A stretch of DNA of 11,034 bases from Pseudomonadota bacterium (lineage in GTDB: Bacteria > Pseudomonadota > Alphaproteobacteria > Reyranellales > Reyranellaceae), in contig JAEWIV010000500.1 in NCBI GenBank assembly GCA_023386865.1, positions 1-11,034 on the forward strand. Direction: 5' to 3'. Below, one piece after another: positions 4,999-11,034 of the stretch (within the stretch, counting starts at the first letter, position 1; every line of letters starts with the position of its first letter). The notes under the pieces were generated by a model. It ran no database searches and had not been told where the DNA came from. It worked only from the letters and a program-made list of their open reading frames with translations. Both the position numbers and the translations under genes were made by a program.

Positions 4999-6810
4999 AT
5001 GACCGAGGCCAGCTCTTCGCGACGACAGTTCCTCAAGACGGGCGCAGCTCTCGCCGGCGCGACGGTCGCCGGCGACGTCGCGATCGCCCAGGCCCCCGCC
5101 ATCACCGGCGGCAGCGAATCACGGTTCCCGTCGGCGGACGCGCCCGGCTCGAATTACGGCGGTTACAACGTCCTGTTCATCCTGACCGACCAGGAACAGT
5201 ACATGGGCTATCTGTGGCCGATCCCGCTGCCCGGCCACGAGCGCCTGCGCCGCACCGGCACCTTCTTTGAGAACCATCACATCGCCGCCGACATGTGTTC
5301 GGCCTCGCGCGCGGTGATCTATACCGGCCTGCACATGCCGCATAACGGCATCTTCGATAATGCCGGCGTGCCCTACATGAGAAGCCTGGACCCCAAGCTG
5401 CCGACCATCGGCAAGATCCTGCGCAAGCTCGGCTACTACCCCGCCTACAAGGGCAAGTGGCATCTGAACGGCGCGATGGCGACCGAGAACAGGGCCGACG
5501 ACATCAAGGCGCTGTTCGAAGCGACGATGGACCGGGATTACGGCTTCTTCGACTACACCGGCACGGGCGACTACATCGAGGGCGCGCTGGGGGGCTACCA
5601 GTACGACGCCATTACCTCGGCCCAGGCCGCGCAGTGGCTGAAGGCCAAGGGGCGGCCGATGACCGATCGCAAGCAGCCCTGGTATCTCGCCGTCAACCTC
5701 GTCAATCCGCACGACGTGATGTGGCTCGACACGGACCTGCCCGGCCAGCCCGTGCAGGCCAAGCATGCCAAGCTCGACATCGCGCCCGCACCGAACGACA
5801 CGCTTTACGGGCAGGAATGGAACAACCTCCCCCTGCAGAGCACCTGGCAGCAGCCGCTCGATGCACCGGGCCGCGTGGCGGCGCATCGCATCTATCACGC
5901 GGCCAACGGTTACCTCACCGGCCTGATCCCCAACGAGGAATGGCGGGTCCGCAAGCGGCAGAACTACTATTTCAACGCCATCCGCGACGTCGACCAGCAG
6001 GTCGTTCACATCCTGGATCAGCTCGATCGCCTCGGCCTCACCGACAAGACGATCGTGATCTTCACCTCGGACCATGGCGAGCTCCTGGGCTGCCACGGCG
6101 GCCTCACCGGCAAGGGAACGACGGCCTACAGCCAGCAGAACCACGTGCCGATGCTGATCGTGCATCCGGATTTCCCGGGCGGCCAGCGCTGCCGCGAGAC
6201 GACGTCGCACCTCGACATCGTGCCGACCATCGTCGCCATGACCGGGAAGTCCACGACGGCCATTGCCGACACGATGGCGCGCATGAAGGGCAAGGACCTC
6301 ACGCCGCTGTTGCGGCAGCCGGTCGATCCCGACTTCAGCCGCAGTCGCGGCGGCGTGCTGTTCTGCTACAGCCAGCTCATGGTCCACGACCCCGGCTTCA
6401 CGAAGTTCCTCTACGAGACGCTGCACGACAAGGCGATCGCCAAGGCGGACCATCTCAGGGCGATCGAGCAGTTTCCGGTCGACTGGTCGCTGCGTGTCGC
6501 CATCCGGTCGATCACCGACGAACGCTACCGCTTCACGCGCTACTTCCCCTTCCGCGCCTTCAACACGCCAACCACGCTGGACGAGCTGCGCGCCAAGAAC
6601 GATCTCGAGCTCTACGACCTGCGCAACGATCCCGACGAGGTCGTGAACCTCGCCTACGATTTCGACGGCAATCGCGACCTGATTGCGAGCATGAACGCCA
6701 AGCTGAACGCCCTGATCGCGGCCGAGATCGGGCTCGACGACGGAAGCTTCCTGCCCTTCAAGGACTTCGTCGACTGGGGCCGGGCGACACCGGCCGGCGT
6801 CAATCTATGA
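4999..6810 (+). CDS. Tat-exported type I sulfatase (alkaline phosphatase superfamily)
   Basis: A 603-residue sulfatase. The N-terminus SSRRQFLKTGAALAG is a clear twin-arginine signal, so the folded enzyme is exported to the periplasm. Cys100 in CSASR fits the C-x-(P/A)-x-R motif whose cysteine is oxidised to formylglycine by an activating enzyme not encoded here. Probable Ca2+ ligands are Asp64-Gln65 (FILTDQ) and Asp358-His359 (TSDHG). KGKWH (151-155) and NPHD (237-240) supply the usual conserved lysines and histidines near the sulfate. The C-terminal YDLRNDPDEVVNLA (539-552) is the typical closing motif. Length is within the family range. The DQ rather than DD metal pair recalls choline-sulfatase-like members, but the substrate (alkyl, aryl, choline or sugar sulfate) cannot be read. 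The gene is divergent from the haloperoxidase-like gene and convergent with the emrA-like gene, ending 28 bases from it. The ATG has a weak GGGA ribosome site. Confidence 0.92.
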   Translation: MTEASSSRRQFLKTGAALAGATVAGDVAIAQAPAITGGSESRFPSADAPGSNYGGYNVLFILTDQEQYMGYLWPIPLPGHERLRRTGTFFENHHIAADMCSASRAVIYTGLHMPHNGIFDNAGVPYMRSLDPKLPTIGKILRKLGYYPAYKGKWHLNGAMATENRADDIKALFEATMDRDYGFFDYTGTGDYIEGALGGYQYDAITSAQAAQWLKAKGRPMTDRKQPWYLAVNLVNPHDVMWLDTDLPGQPVQAKHAKLDIAPAPNDTLYGQEWNNLPLQSTWQQPLDAPGRVAAHRIYHAANGYLTGLIPNEEWRVRKRQNYYFNAIRDVDQQVVHILDQLDRLGLTDKTIVIFTSDHGELLGCHGGLTGKGTTAYSQQNHVPMLIVHPDFPGGQRCRETTSHLDIVPTIVAMTGKSTTAIADTMARMKGKDLTPLLRQPVDPDFSRSRGGVLFCYSQLMVHDPGFTKFLYETLHDKAIAKADHLRAIEQFPVDWSLRVAIRSITDERYRFTRYFPFRAFNTPTTLDELRAKNDLELYDLRNDPDEVVNLAYDFDGNRDLIASMNAKLNALIAAEIGLDDGSFLPFKDFVDWGRATPAGVNL

Positions 6811-6838
6811 CGGAAAACCTCGCTGCCCCGGCGGAAGC

Positions 6839-7918
6839 CTACTTCCCAACCGTCGCGGCATCGGCGTTGCGGCCGCCCAGCATCTGACCGACCGACGACG
6901 CTACGGTGCGCTCGCGGCCGGTGTCGATCCTGACCGTCGCGGTCATGCCGGCACGCAGTGCCGGTTCGCCCGCTTGCGGCGACAGCCTGAGCTTGACCGG
7001 GAGGCGCTGGACGACCTTGACCCAGTTCCCCGAGGCGTTCTGGGGCGGCAGTACGGCGAACTCCGCGCCCGTCGCCGGGCTCAAGCTTTCGACGACGGCC
7101 TCCCAGGTCACGTCGGGATAGGTGTCGAGCACCACCGTGGCCTTCTGGCCGACCCGCACGTGCGTCAGTTCGGTCTCCTTGAAGTTGGCCTCGACCCACG
7201 GCCGGCTCACCACCACCAGCACGAACAGCGGCGCCGCCGCCTTGACCTGCTCGCCCTGCTGGACCCGCATGTTCACCACCACGCCTTCGACCGGCGCACG
7301 GATGGTCGTGCGCGCCAGGTCGAGCGCGGCACGCTCGCGGGCAGCGGTCTTGTCACGCACCAGGTGATGATCCTCGGCCGGCATCTGCGGATCGCCGTTC
7401 AATGCCACGAGGACGCGCTGCAGCTTCTCGCGCACCGAATTGACGCGGTCCGCAGCCGCCCTTGCTTCGTTCTGCGCTTCCTCGCGCCGCGACGCCGAGG
7501 TCACTCCCTTGGTCGCGAGCTCTTCCTGGCGCTGCCATTGCCGCTTGAAGTAGTCGGCGCGCGCCTCGGCGTCCGCCAGCTCGGCCACGACCTCGCGCCA
7601 GGTGCCGCGCAGCGTCTCGACCTGGCTGCGCGCAGCGTCGAGCTCGGCCTCGGCACTGTCGAGGGCGAGCTTGAAGGGCCGCGATTCGATGGTCATCAGC
7701 GGATCGCCGGCGTGCACTTGCTGATGGTCGCGCACCAGCACGCGGCGTACCTGGCCCGAGATCTCGGGCGCGATCTGCACGATGTGGGCCTTCACATAGG
7801 CGTTGTCGGTGCTGACATAGCGGCCGCCCGACAGCCACCAGAAGATGCCGCCCGCGATCGCCACCAGCGGGACGACGATCAACAGGACCAGCCTCAGTCC
7901 GGCCTGCCCGCGCCTCAT
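6839..7918 (-). CDS. HlyD/EmrA family periplasmic adaptor of a multidrug efflux pump
   Basis: A 359-residue membrane fusion protein. Residues 8-29 form one membrane anchor; the rest is periplasmic. YVSTDNAYVKAHIVQIAPEISGQV (split here as YVSTDNAYVKA and HIVQIAPEISGQV, 34-57) is the first lipoyl-like half, 84-200 is an alpha-helical coiled-coil hairpin, TTIRAPVEGVVVNMRVQ (204-220) is the second lipoyl half, and 238-332 is the beta-barrel domain. PPQNASGNWVKVVQRLPVKL (291-310) matches a stretch I recall as highly conserved in E. coli EmrA. The protein links an inner-membrane MFS pump to an outer-membrane TolC-type channel, which is not encoded here. The ATG at 7918 overlaps the marR stop by ATGA, so the two genes are cotranscribed and coupled. 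Its likely pump partner is the divergent MFS gene at 8408. Confidence 0.92.
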   Translation of the reverse strand: MRRGQAGLRLVLLIVVPLVAIAGGIFWWLSGGRYVSTDNAYVKAHIVQIAPEISGQVRRVLVRDHQQVHAGDPLMTIESRPFKLALDSAEAELDAARSQVETLRGTWREVVAELADAEARADYFKRQWQRQEELATKGVTSASRREEAQNEARAAADRVNSVREKLQRVLVALNGDPQMPAEDHHLVRDKTAARERAALDLARTTIRAPVEGVVVNMRVQQGEQVKAAAPLFVLVVVSRPWVEANFKETELTHVRVGQKATVVLDTYPDVTWEAVVESLSPATGAEFAVLPPQNASGNWVKVVQRLPVKLRLSPQAGEPALRAGMTATVRIDTGRERTVASSVGQMLGGRNADAATVGK

Positions 7919-8376
7919 GGCGTGGCTCCGGCGAGGGCCTGGAGCTGGCCCTTCACCTTGGCGGTGAGCTCGGTGTATTGGGCGCGCTCGTCGGCCGACA
8001 ACGGCGACAGCGCATCGTCGACCGTCGATTCGGCGATCGCCCACATGGCGGCGTGCACCCTGCGCGCGTCCGCCGTCAGATGCAGACGGTTGATGCGACG
8101 GTCGCCGCTGTCGGGCCGACGCTCGACCCAGCCGTTCTTTTCCATGCGGTCGATGATGCGGCCGGCGCTGGCACGATCGATCTCCAGCATGTCGGCGAGC
8201 TCGGTCTGGCTGACGCCCGGTCGGCGGTAGACCCGCGTCAGCACGAGCCACTGCGACCGGGTCAGTCCCATGTCACGCACCCGTCGATCGAACACGGTGC
8301 GAATCAGGCGCGCCACGTCGGAGAGCATGTAGCCGATATAGCCGTCGTCTTCCGGCCCAGAAGCGGGTTGGCTCAT
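7915..8376 (-). CDS. MarR family transcriptional regulator
   Basis: A 153-residue winged-helix repressor of standard MarR size. The helix-turn-helix lies about residues 54-80 (GVSQTELADMLEIDRASAGRI region), with the wing at RRPDSGDRRINRLHLT (86-101), including the D-x-R pair typical of the family. Outer helices at about 10-35 and 105-150 would form the dimer. MarR proteins usually repress a neighbouring efflux or catabolic operon and are released by a small phenolic or cationic ligand. I chose the ATG at 8376 rather than an upstream in-frame start at 8502, because the longer form would run through the operator and the start of the divergent pump gene. It overlaps the emrA-like gene by ATGA. 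An imperfect 20-bp palindrome starts 2 bases upstream of its start codon, so autorepression is likely. Confidence 0.9.
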   Translation of the reverse strand: MSQPASGPEDDGYIGYMLSDVARLIRTVFDRRVRDMGLTRSQWLVLTRVYRRPGVSQTELADMLEIDRASAGRIIDRMEKNGWVERRPDSGDRRINRLHLTADARRVHAAMWAIAESTVDDALSPLSADERAQYTELTAKVKGQLQALAGATP

Positions 8377-8397
8377 AATTGTTGCATAGGCTACAAT
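8368..8397 (+). promoter_or_regulatory. Candidate sigma-70-type promoter of the MFS pump gene
   Basis: TTGGCT (8368-8373, four of six to TTGACA) and TACAAT (8392-8397, five of six to TATAAT) are 18 bases apart. Transcription would begin near 8404, only about 4 bases before the ATG at 8408, and no Shine-Dalgarno sequence precedes that ATG. The mRNA would thus be close to leaderless. The -35 lies inside the first codons of marR, and the -10 inside the operator. Confidence 0.45.
8378..8397. promoter_or_regulatory. MarR-type operator palindrome between marR and the pump gene
   Basis: ATTGTTGCATAGGCTACAAT is an imperfect dyad, 16 of 20 positions symmetric, with half-sites ATTGT-x-GC and GC-x-ACAAT. 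Its length, TTG...CAA ends and position in a 31-bp divergent gap beside marR are those of a MarR family operator. It contains the likely -10 of the pump promoter and ends 2 bases from the marR start codon, so one bound dimer could block both genes. Confidence 0.65.
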
Positions 8398-8407
8398 AGA
8401 CTTGGCT

Positions 8408-9955
8408 ATGACTTCAAGTGCCGATAGCACAACGGCTGACGCCGTCATCCCCAGCCCGGGCGACGCCTTTTCCGTCGGCCGGCGGGTGTTGATCCTGATC
8501 ATGGTCGTGCTCGGCTCGACGCTTTACGCCACCACCCTGCTGATCGCCTCGACGCTGCTGCCGCAGATGCAGGGCACCATGTCGGCCACCCAGGACGAGA
8601 TCGCCTGGGCGATGACCTTCAACATCCTGGCCACAGCGGTGATGACGCCGATGACGGGCTGGCTCGCCGCGCGCTTCGGCCGGCGCGAGACCATGACCTG
8701 GTCGGTCCTGTTGTTCACCGCGACGACCTTCATGTGCGGCGCCGCCAACTCGCTCGAGACGCTGATCCTGTGGCGGGTGCTGCAGGGCGCCTTGGGGGCC
8801 CCGGTCATCCCGCTATCGCAGACCATCCTTCTCGATGCCTTCCCCAAGCGGCAGCAGGGCCTGGTGACGTCGATCTTCGGCATGGCCGTGGTCATCGGCC
8901 CGGTGATCGGGCCGACGCTCGGCGGCCTGCTGTCCGAGCTCTACAGCTGGCGCTGGGCGTTCTACATGATCGTGCCGGTCGGCCTGATCTCGTTCATCGG
9001 GCTGCGGCTCACCCTGCCGCCCGATCGTCCCTCCGGCCGAGTAGCGCTCGACTGGACCGGCTTCCTCTCGCTCTCCGTCGCCATCGCCGGCGTGCAGCTC
9101 GTGCTGTCGCGCGGCCAGCGCCTCGACTGGTTCGAGTCGGGCGAGATCCTGATCGAGACGTTCGTTGCGATCCTGGCCTTCTGGATTTTCGTCGCTCACA
9201 GCCTCACCGCGCAGCGCCCGTTCCTCAATCTCGGCCTGCTGCGCGACCGCAACTATTCGCTGGGGCTGGTGCTGGTGATGATCTACGGCATGCTGAACTT
9301 CACGCCCATGGTCCTGCTGCCACCCCTGCTCCAGCAGCATGCCGGCTTCCCCGACATGCTGATCGGCGAGATCATTGCCGCCCGCGGCGTCGGCGCCACC
9401 ATCGGCTTCTTCCTGGCGATCTTTGTCGGTCGCATGGACCCGAGAATCGGACTGATCGGCGGCTTCGCCCTGCAGGTGGTCTCGGGCCTGTGGCTGATGG
9501 CGCTCGATCTCAATGTCGATGCCGCCACGCTGATGGCCAACAGCCTGGTCCAAGGCATCGCCATCGGCGTGATCTGGGTGCCGCTCACCCTCGCCACCTT
9601 CGCCACCACCAGCTCGGCCAACCTGGCGGAGGGCACGGCGGTCTATCACCTGCTGCGCAACATCGGCTCGAGCTTCTTCATCTCCATCTGCGTCGCGGAG
9701 GTGGTGCGGGCTTCGAGCGCCAACTACAGCCGGCTGGTGGAGATGGTTAACCCGTTCAACCGCTCGCTCCTGCTGCCCTGGGTAACGGGCGCGTGGGATA
9801 CCGAGACCGTGACCGGCCTGGCCAAGCTCTCGCGGGAGATCGGCCGGCAGGCGGCGATGCTGGGCTACATCAATGCCTTCGGGCTCTATACGCTCGCTTC
9901 GGCGATGGCCATCCCGCTGATCCTGCTGGTCGGCGGACGCTCGCGCGCCCGCTGA
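8408..9955 (+). CDS. DHA2 family (EmrB/QacA-type) MFS drug:H+ antiporter
   Basis: A 515-residue inner-membrane transporter with about 14 hydrophobic segments, the size of EmrB-type pumps. Motif A is GWLAARFGRRE (84-94), motif B is in LILWRVLQGALGA (119-131), and the antiporter motif C is GPVIGPTLGG (164-173). A late periplasmic loop with NPFNRS (448-453) precedes the last helix, which ends at VGGRSRAR. The pump uses the proton gradient to expel hydrophobic or toxic compounds, with the emrA-like adaptor passing them to an outer-membrane channel. I chose the ATG at 8408; a TTG two codons upstream is possible but less likely. No Shine-Dalgarno is visible before either start. In E. coli emrR, emrA and emrB are collinear, whereas here the pump gene is divergent from the regulator and adaptor genes. 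The substrate is unknown. Confidence 0.93.
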   Translation: MTSSADSTTADAVIPSPGDAFSVGRRVLILIMVVLGSTLYATTLLIASTLLPQMQGTMSATQDEIAWAMTFNILATAVMTPMTGWLAARFGRRETMTWSVLLFTATTFMCGAANSLETLILWRVLQGALGAPVIPLSQTILLDAFPKRQQGLVTSIFGMAVVIGPVIGPTLGGLLSELYSWRWAFYMIVPVGLISFIGLRLTLPPDRPSGRVALDWTGFLSLSVAIAGVQLVLSRGQRLDWFESGEILIETFVAILAFWIFVAHSLTAQRPFLNLGLLRDRNYSLGLVLVMIYGMLNFTPMVLLPPLLQQHAGFPDMLIGEIIAARGVGATIGFFLAIFVGRMDPRIGLIGGFALQVVSGLWLMALDLNVDAATLMANSLVQGIAIGVIWVPLTLATFATTSSANLAEGTAVYHLLRNIGSSFFISICVAEVVRASSANYSRLVEMVNPFNRSLLLPWVTGAWDTETVTGLAKLSREIGRQAAMLGYINAFGLYTLASAMAIPLILLVGGRSRAR

Positions 9956-9979
9956 AGCCCGCCACGGGGCAGTCGGCAT

Positions 9980-9997
9980 CCGCCAGGTTCATGGCGG
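9980..9997. terminator. Short inverted repeat at the convergent pump/SulP junction
   Basis: CCGCCA (9980-9985) and TGGCGG (9992-9997) can form a 6-bp stem with a 6-base loop. It spans the end of the SulP gene and the 33-base gap after the pump gene. The short stem and absence of a T-tract make it only a weak candidate for a shared terminator. Confidence 0.2.
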
Positions 9998-11034
9998 CGG
10001 TTCAAGACCGTTGGCTTCGCAATAGGCGTCGACGGCCGTGCCGATCGTCGGAAAGAAGCCCTCGTCGCCGAACCGCTCGTAGAGGCCGAAGCGCTTCAGC
10101 TTGTCCTTCACGGGATCCTTCAGCTCGGCAAAGACCAGCTCGATGCCGGCGGCCTCCAGCTTGTCGTCCAGCTCGGCGAGGGCGTCGGCGGCCGTGACGT
10201 CGACGCTGGTGACCGGCTCCGCCGCCACGACCACCCTCTTCACCTTCGTCGGCGAGGCCTGGATCGCGGCCAGCACCCGTTCCTCGAACTGCTCGGCATT
10301 GGCAAAGAACAGCGGCGCGTCCCAGCGGAACAGCACCAGGCCGGGAACGAGGCGGGCGTCGGGATAACGCGTGATGTCGTGCCAGCCCTTCACCCCCTCG
10401 GCGCGGCCGAGGATGGCGGAATGCGGCCGCCAGCCATCCCACAGGAACTCGATGACGGCGACGACGATGGCAAGGCCGATACCGGGCACCGCGCCGAGCA
10501 CCGCCACGCCAACCAGGCACAGGATGGACAGCCAGAATTCCCAGCGCTGGATACGCCAGATCCGCCGGAGGTCGGCCACCTCGAACAGGCCGATGGCCGA
10601 GGCGATGACGACCGCGGCGAGCGCCGGCGTCGGCAGATGCTTCAGCAGGTCGGGGGTGAAGATCAGTATGGCCGCCACGCCGAGAGCGCCGACCACGCCG
10701 GTCAGCTGGGTCTTGGCGCCGGCGGCCTCGGCAACCGGCGTGCGCGAGGAACTGCTGCTGATGGGAAAGCCCTGGAACAGGCCGGCGGCAAGGTTGGCCA
10801 CGCCCAGGCCCACCATCTCCTGGTTGGGATTGACGGGCCGGTTCAGTCGCGCGGCGTAGGCGCGCGAGAGCACGCTGGTATCGGCAAACGACACCAGCGC
10901 CACCGCCGCGCCGCCGAGCAGTACCGGTCCCAGGTCTTCGATACCGAACCAGGGACGGCCGAGTCCGGGCATGTCATCCGGCAGCGAGCCGAGGACCTTG
11001 ACGCCTTGGGCCGACAGGTCGAGCAGGCTCACGA
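9989..11034 (-). CDS. SulP family anion transporter with STAS domain, N-terminus missing
   Basis: The C-terminal 347 or so residues of a SulP (SLC26-type) permease; the start lies beyond the right edge and about 200 residues are absent compared with the usual 550 or so. The GTG at 11032 is an internal codon, not a start. The diagnostic family segment is present: NPNQEMVGLGVANLAAGLFQG followed by a serine-rich ISSSSSRTPVAEAAGAKTQLTG (fragment residues 68-88 and 91-112, each read in two parts). Hydrophobic helices follow to about residue 198. A cytoplasmic STAS domain occupies about 228-338 (VKRVVVAAEPVTSVDVTAAD, then GIELVFAELKDPV). SulP proteins move sulfate, bicarbonate or dicarboxylates by H+ or Na+ symport; the ion cannot be read from this part. 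The gene is convergent with the pump gene. Confidence 0.93.
   Translation of the reverse strand, partial: VSLLDLSAQGVKVLGSLPDDMPGLGRPWFGIEDLGPVLLGGAAVALVSFADTSVLSRAYAARLNRPVNPNQEMVGLGVANLAAGLFQGFPISSSSSRTPVAEAAGAKTQLTGVVGALGVAAILIFTPDLLKHLPTPALAAVVIASAIGLFEVADLRRIWRIQRWEFWLSILCLVGVAVLGAVPGIGLAIVVAVIEFLWDGWRPHSAILGRAEGVKGWHDITRYPDARLVPGLVLFRWDAPLFFANAEQFEERVLAAIQASPTKVKRVVVAAEPVTSVDVTAADALAELDDKLEAAGIELVFAELKDPVKDKLKRFGLYERFGDEGFFPTIGTAVDAYCEANGLEPPP

Noticed and set aside
5119..6453. A 444-codon open frame on the minus strand inside the sulfatase gene
   Set aside because: Low-complexity composition without family motifs, antisense to a sulfatase with all catalytic residues; a frame shadow.
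8377..8502. A 42-residue N-terminal extension of the MarR protein
   Set aside because: It would read through the operator and the start of the divergent pump gene. The 153-residue form is the normal family size.
8813..9979. A 388-codon open frame on the minus strand inside the MFS pump gene
   Set aside because: Rich in Asp, Gln, Arg, Glu and His as expected from the complement of hydrophobic membrane codons; no ribosome site or domain.
1..11034. A CRISPR array, phage cluster, toxin-antitoxin pair, transposon ends or tRNA-associated integration site
   Set aside because: I found no regularly spaced repeats, integrase or transposase frames, small paired toxin-like genes or tRNA-like cloverleaf in any part of the window. 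Gene content and composition are uniform across it.

Overview
This is a gene-dense, GC-rich stretch of chromosome with strong third-position G/C bias. The mix of genes (a dienelactone hydrolase beside an HpaB-type hydroxylase, an orphan branched-chain-amino-acid-type binding protein, a Tat-exported sulfatase, an EmrAB-type efflux unit with MarR) suits a metabolically versatile soil or water Alphaproteobacterium, perhaps of the Hyphomicrobiales or Rhodospirillales. The genus is inference only. I see no rRNA, tRNA, CRISPR array, insertion sequence or phage gene, and no gap between genes longer than about 210 bases.

Layout. (1) Bases 1-929, minus strand: the tail of a catabolic operon read leftwards, a dienelactone-hydrolase-family enzyme followed by the first 59 residues of a 4-hydroxyphenylacetate 3-hydroxylase (HpaB) family protein that leaves the window. 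A sigma-54-like promoter fits just upstream. (2) Bases 930-1138: a divergent gap holding two very strong palindromes and a third hairpin next to a ribosome binding site. (3) Bases 1139-3418, plus strand: a secreted periplasmic ligand-binding protein and, 15 bases later, an Asp-box (BNR) beta-propeller with no signal peptide. They end at a perfect 15-bp palindrome shared with the convergent gene. (4) Bases 3480-4856, minus strand: an exported vanadium-haloperoxidase/PAP2-like protein. (5) Bases 4999-6810, plus strand: a Tat-exported type I sulfatase, divergent from (4) across a 142-bp gap with spaced TTGACCGG-type repeats. (6) Bases 6839-9955: a multidrug efflux locus. marR and an emrA-like adaptor gene overlap by ATGA on the minus strand, while the emrB-like 14-helix pump is divergent on the plus strand. 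A 20-bp MarR-type palindrome covers the pump promoter. (7) Bases 9989-11034, minus strand: the C-terminal two thirds of a SulP anion transporter with its STAS domain, entering from the right edge.

How the parts may work together. The left operon looks like aromatic or lactone catabolism, and the divergent binding protein could capture a related substrate, although no permease or ATPase gene is nearby. The haloperoxidase-like protein and sulfatase form a divergent pair of exported oxyanion-handling enzymes, and the SulP transporter further right could import released sulfate; that link is inference. The efflux locus is self-contained and probably autorepressed by its MarR protein. I did not find a convincing wholly new system. 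The items most worth a second look are the structured leader at 982-1121, the binding-protein/propeller pair, the AAH-for-SGH substitution in the haloperoxidase-like active site, and the compact marR/pump control region.
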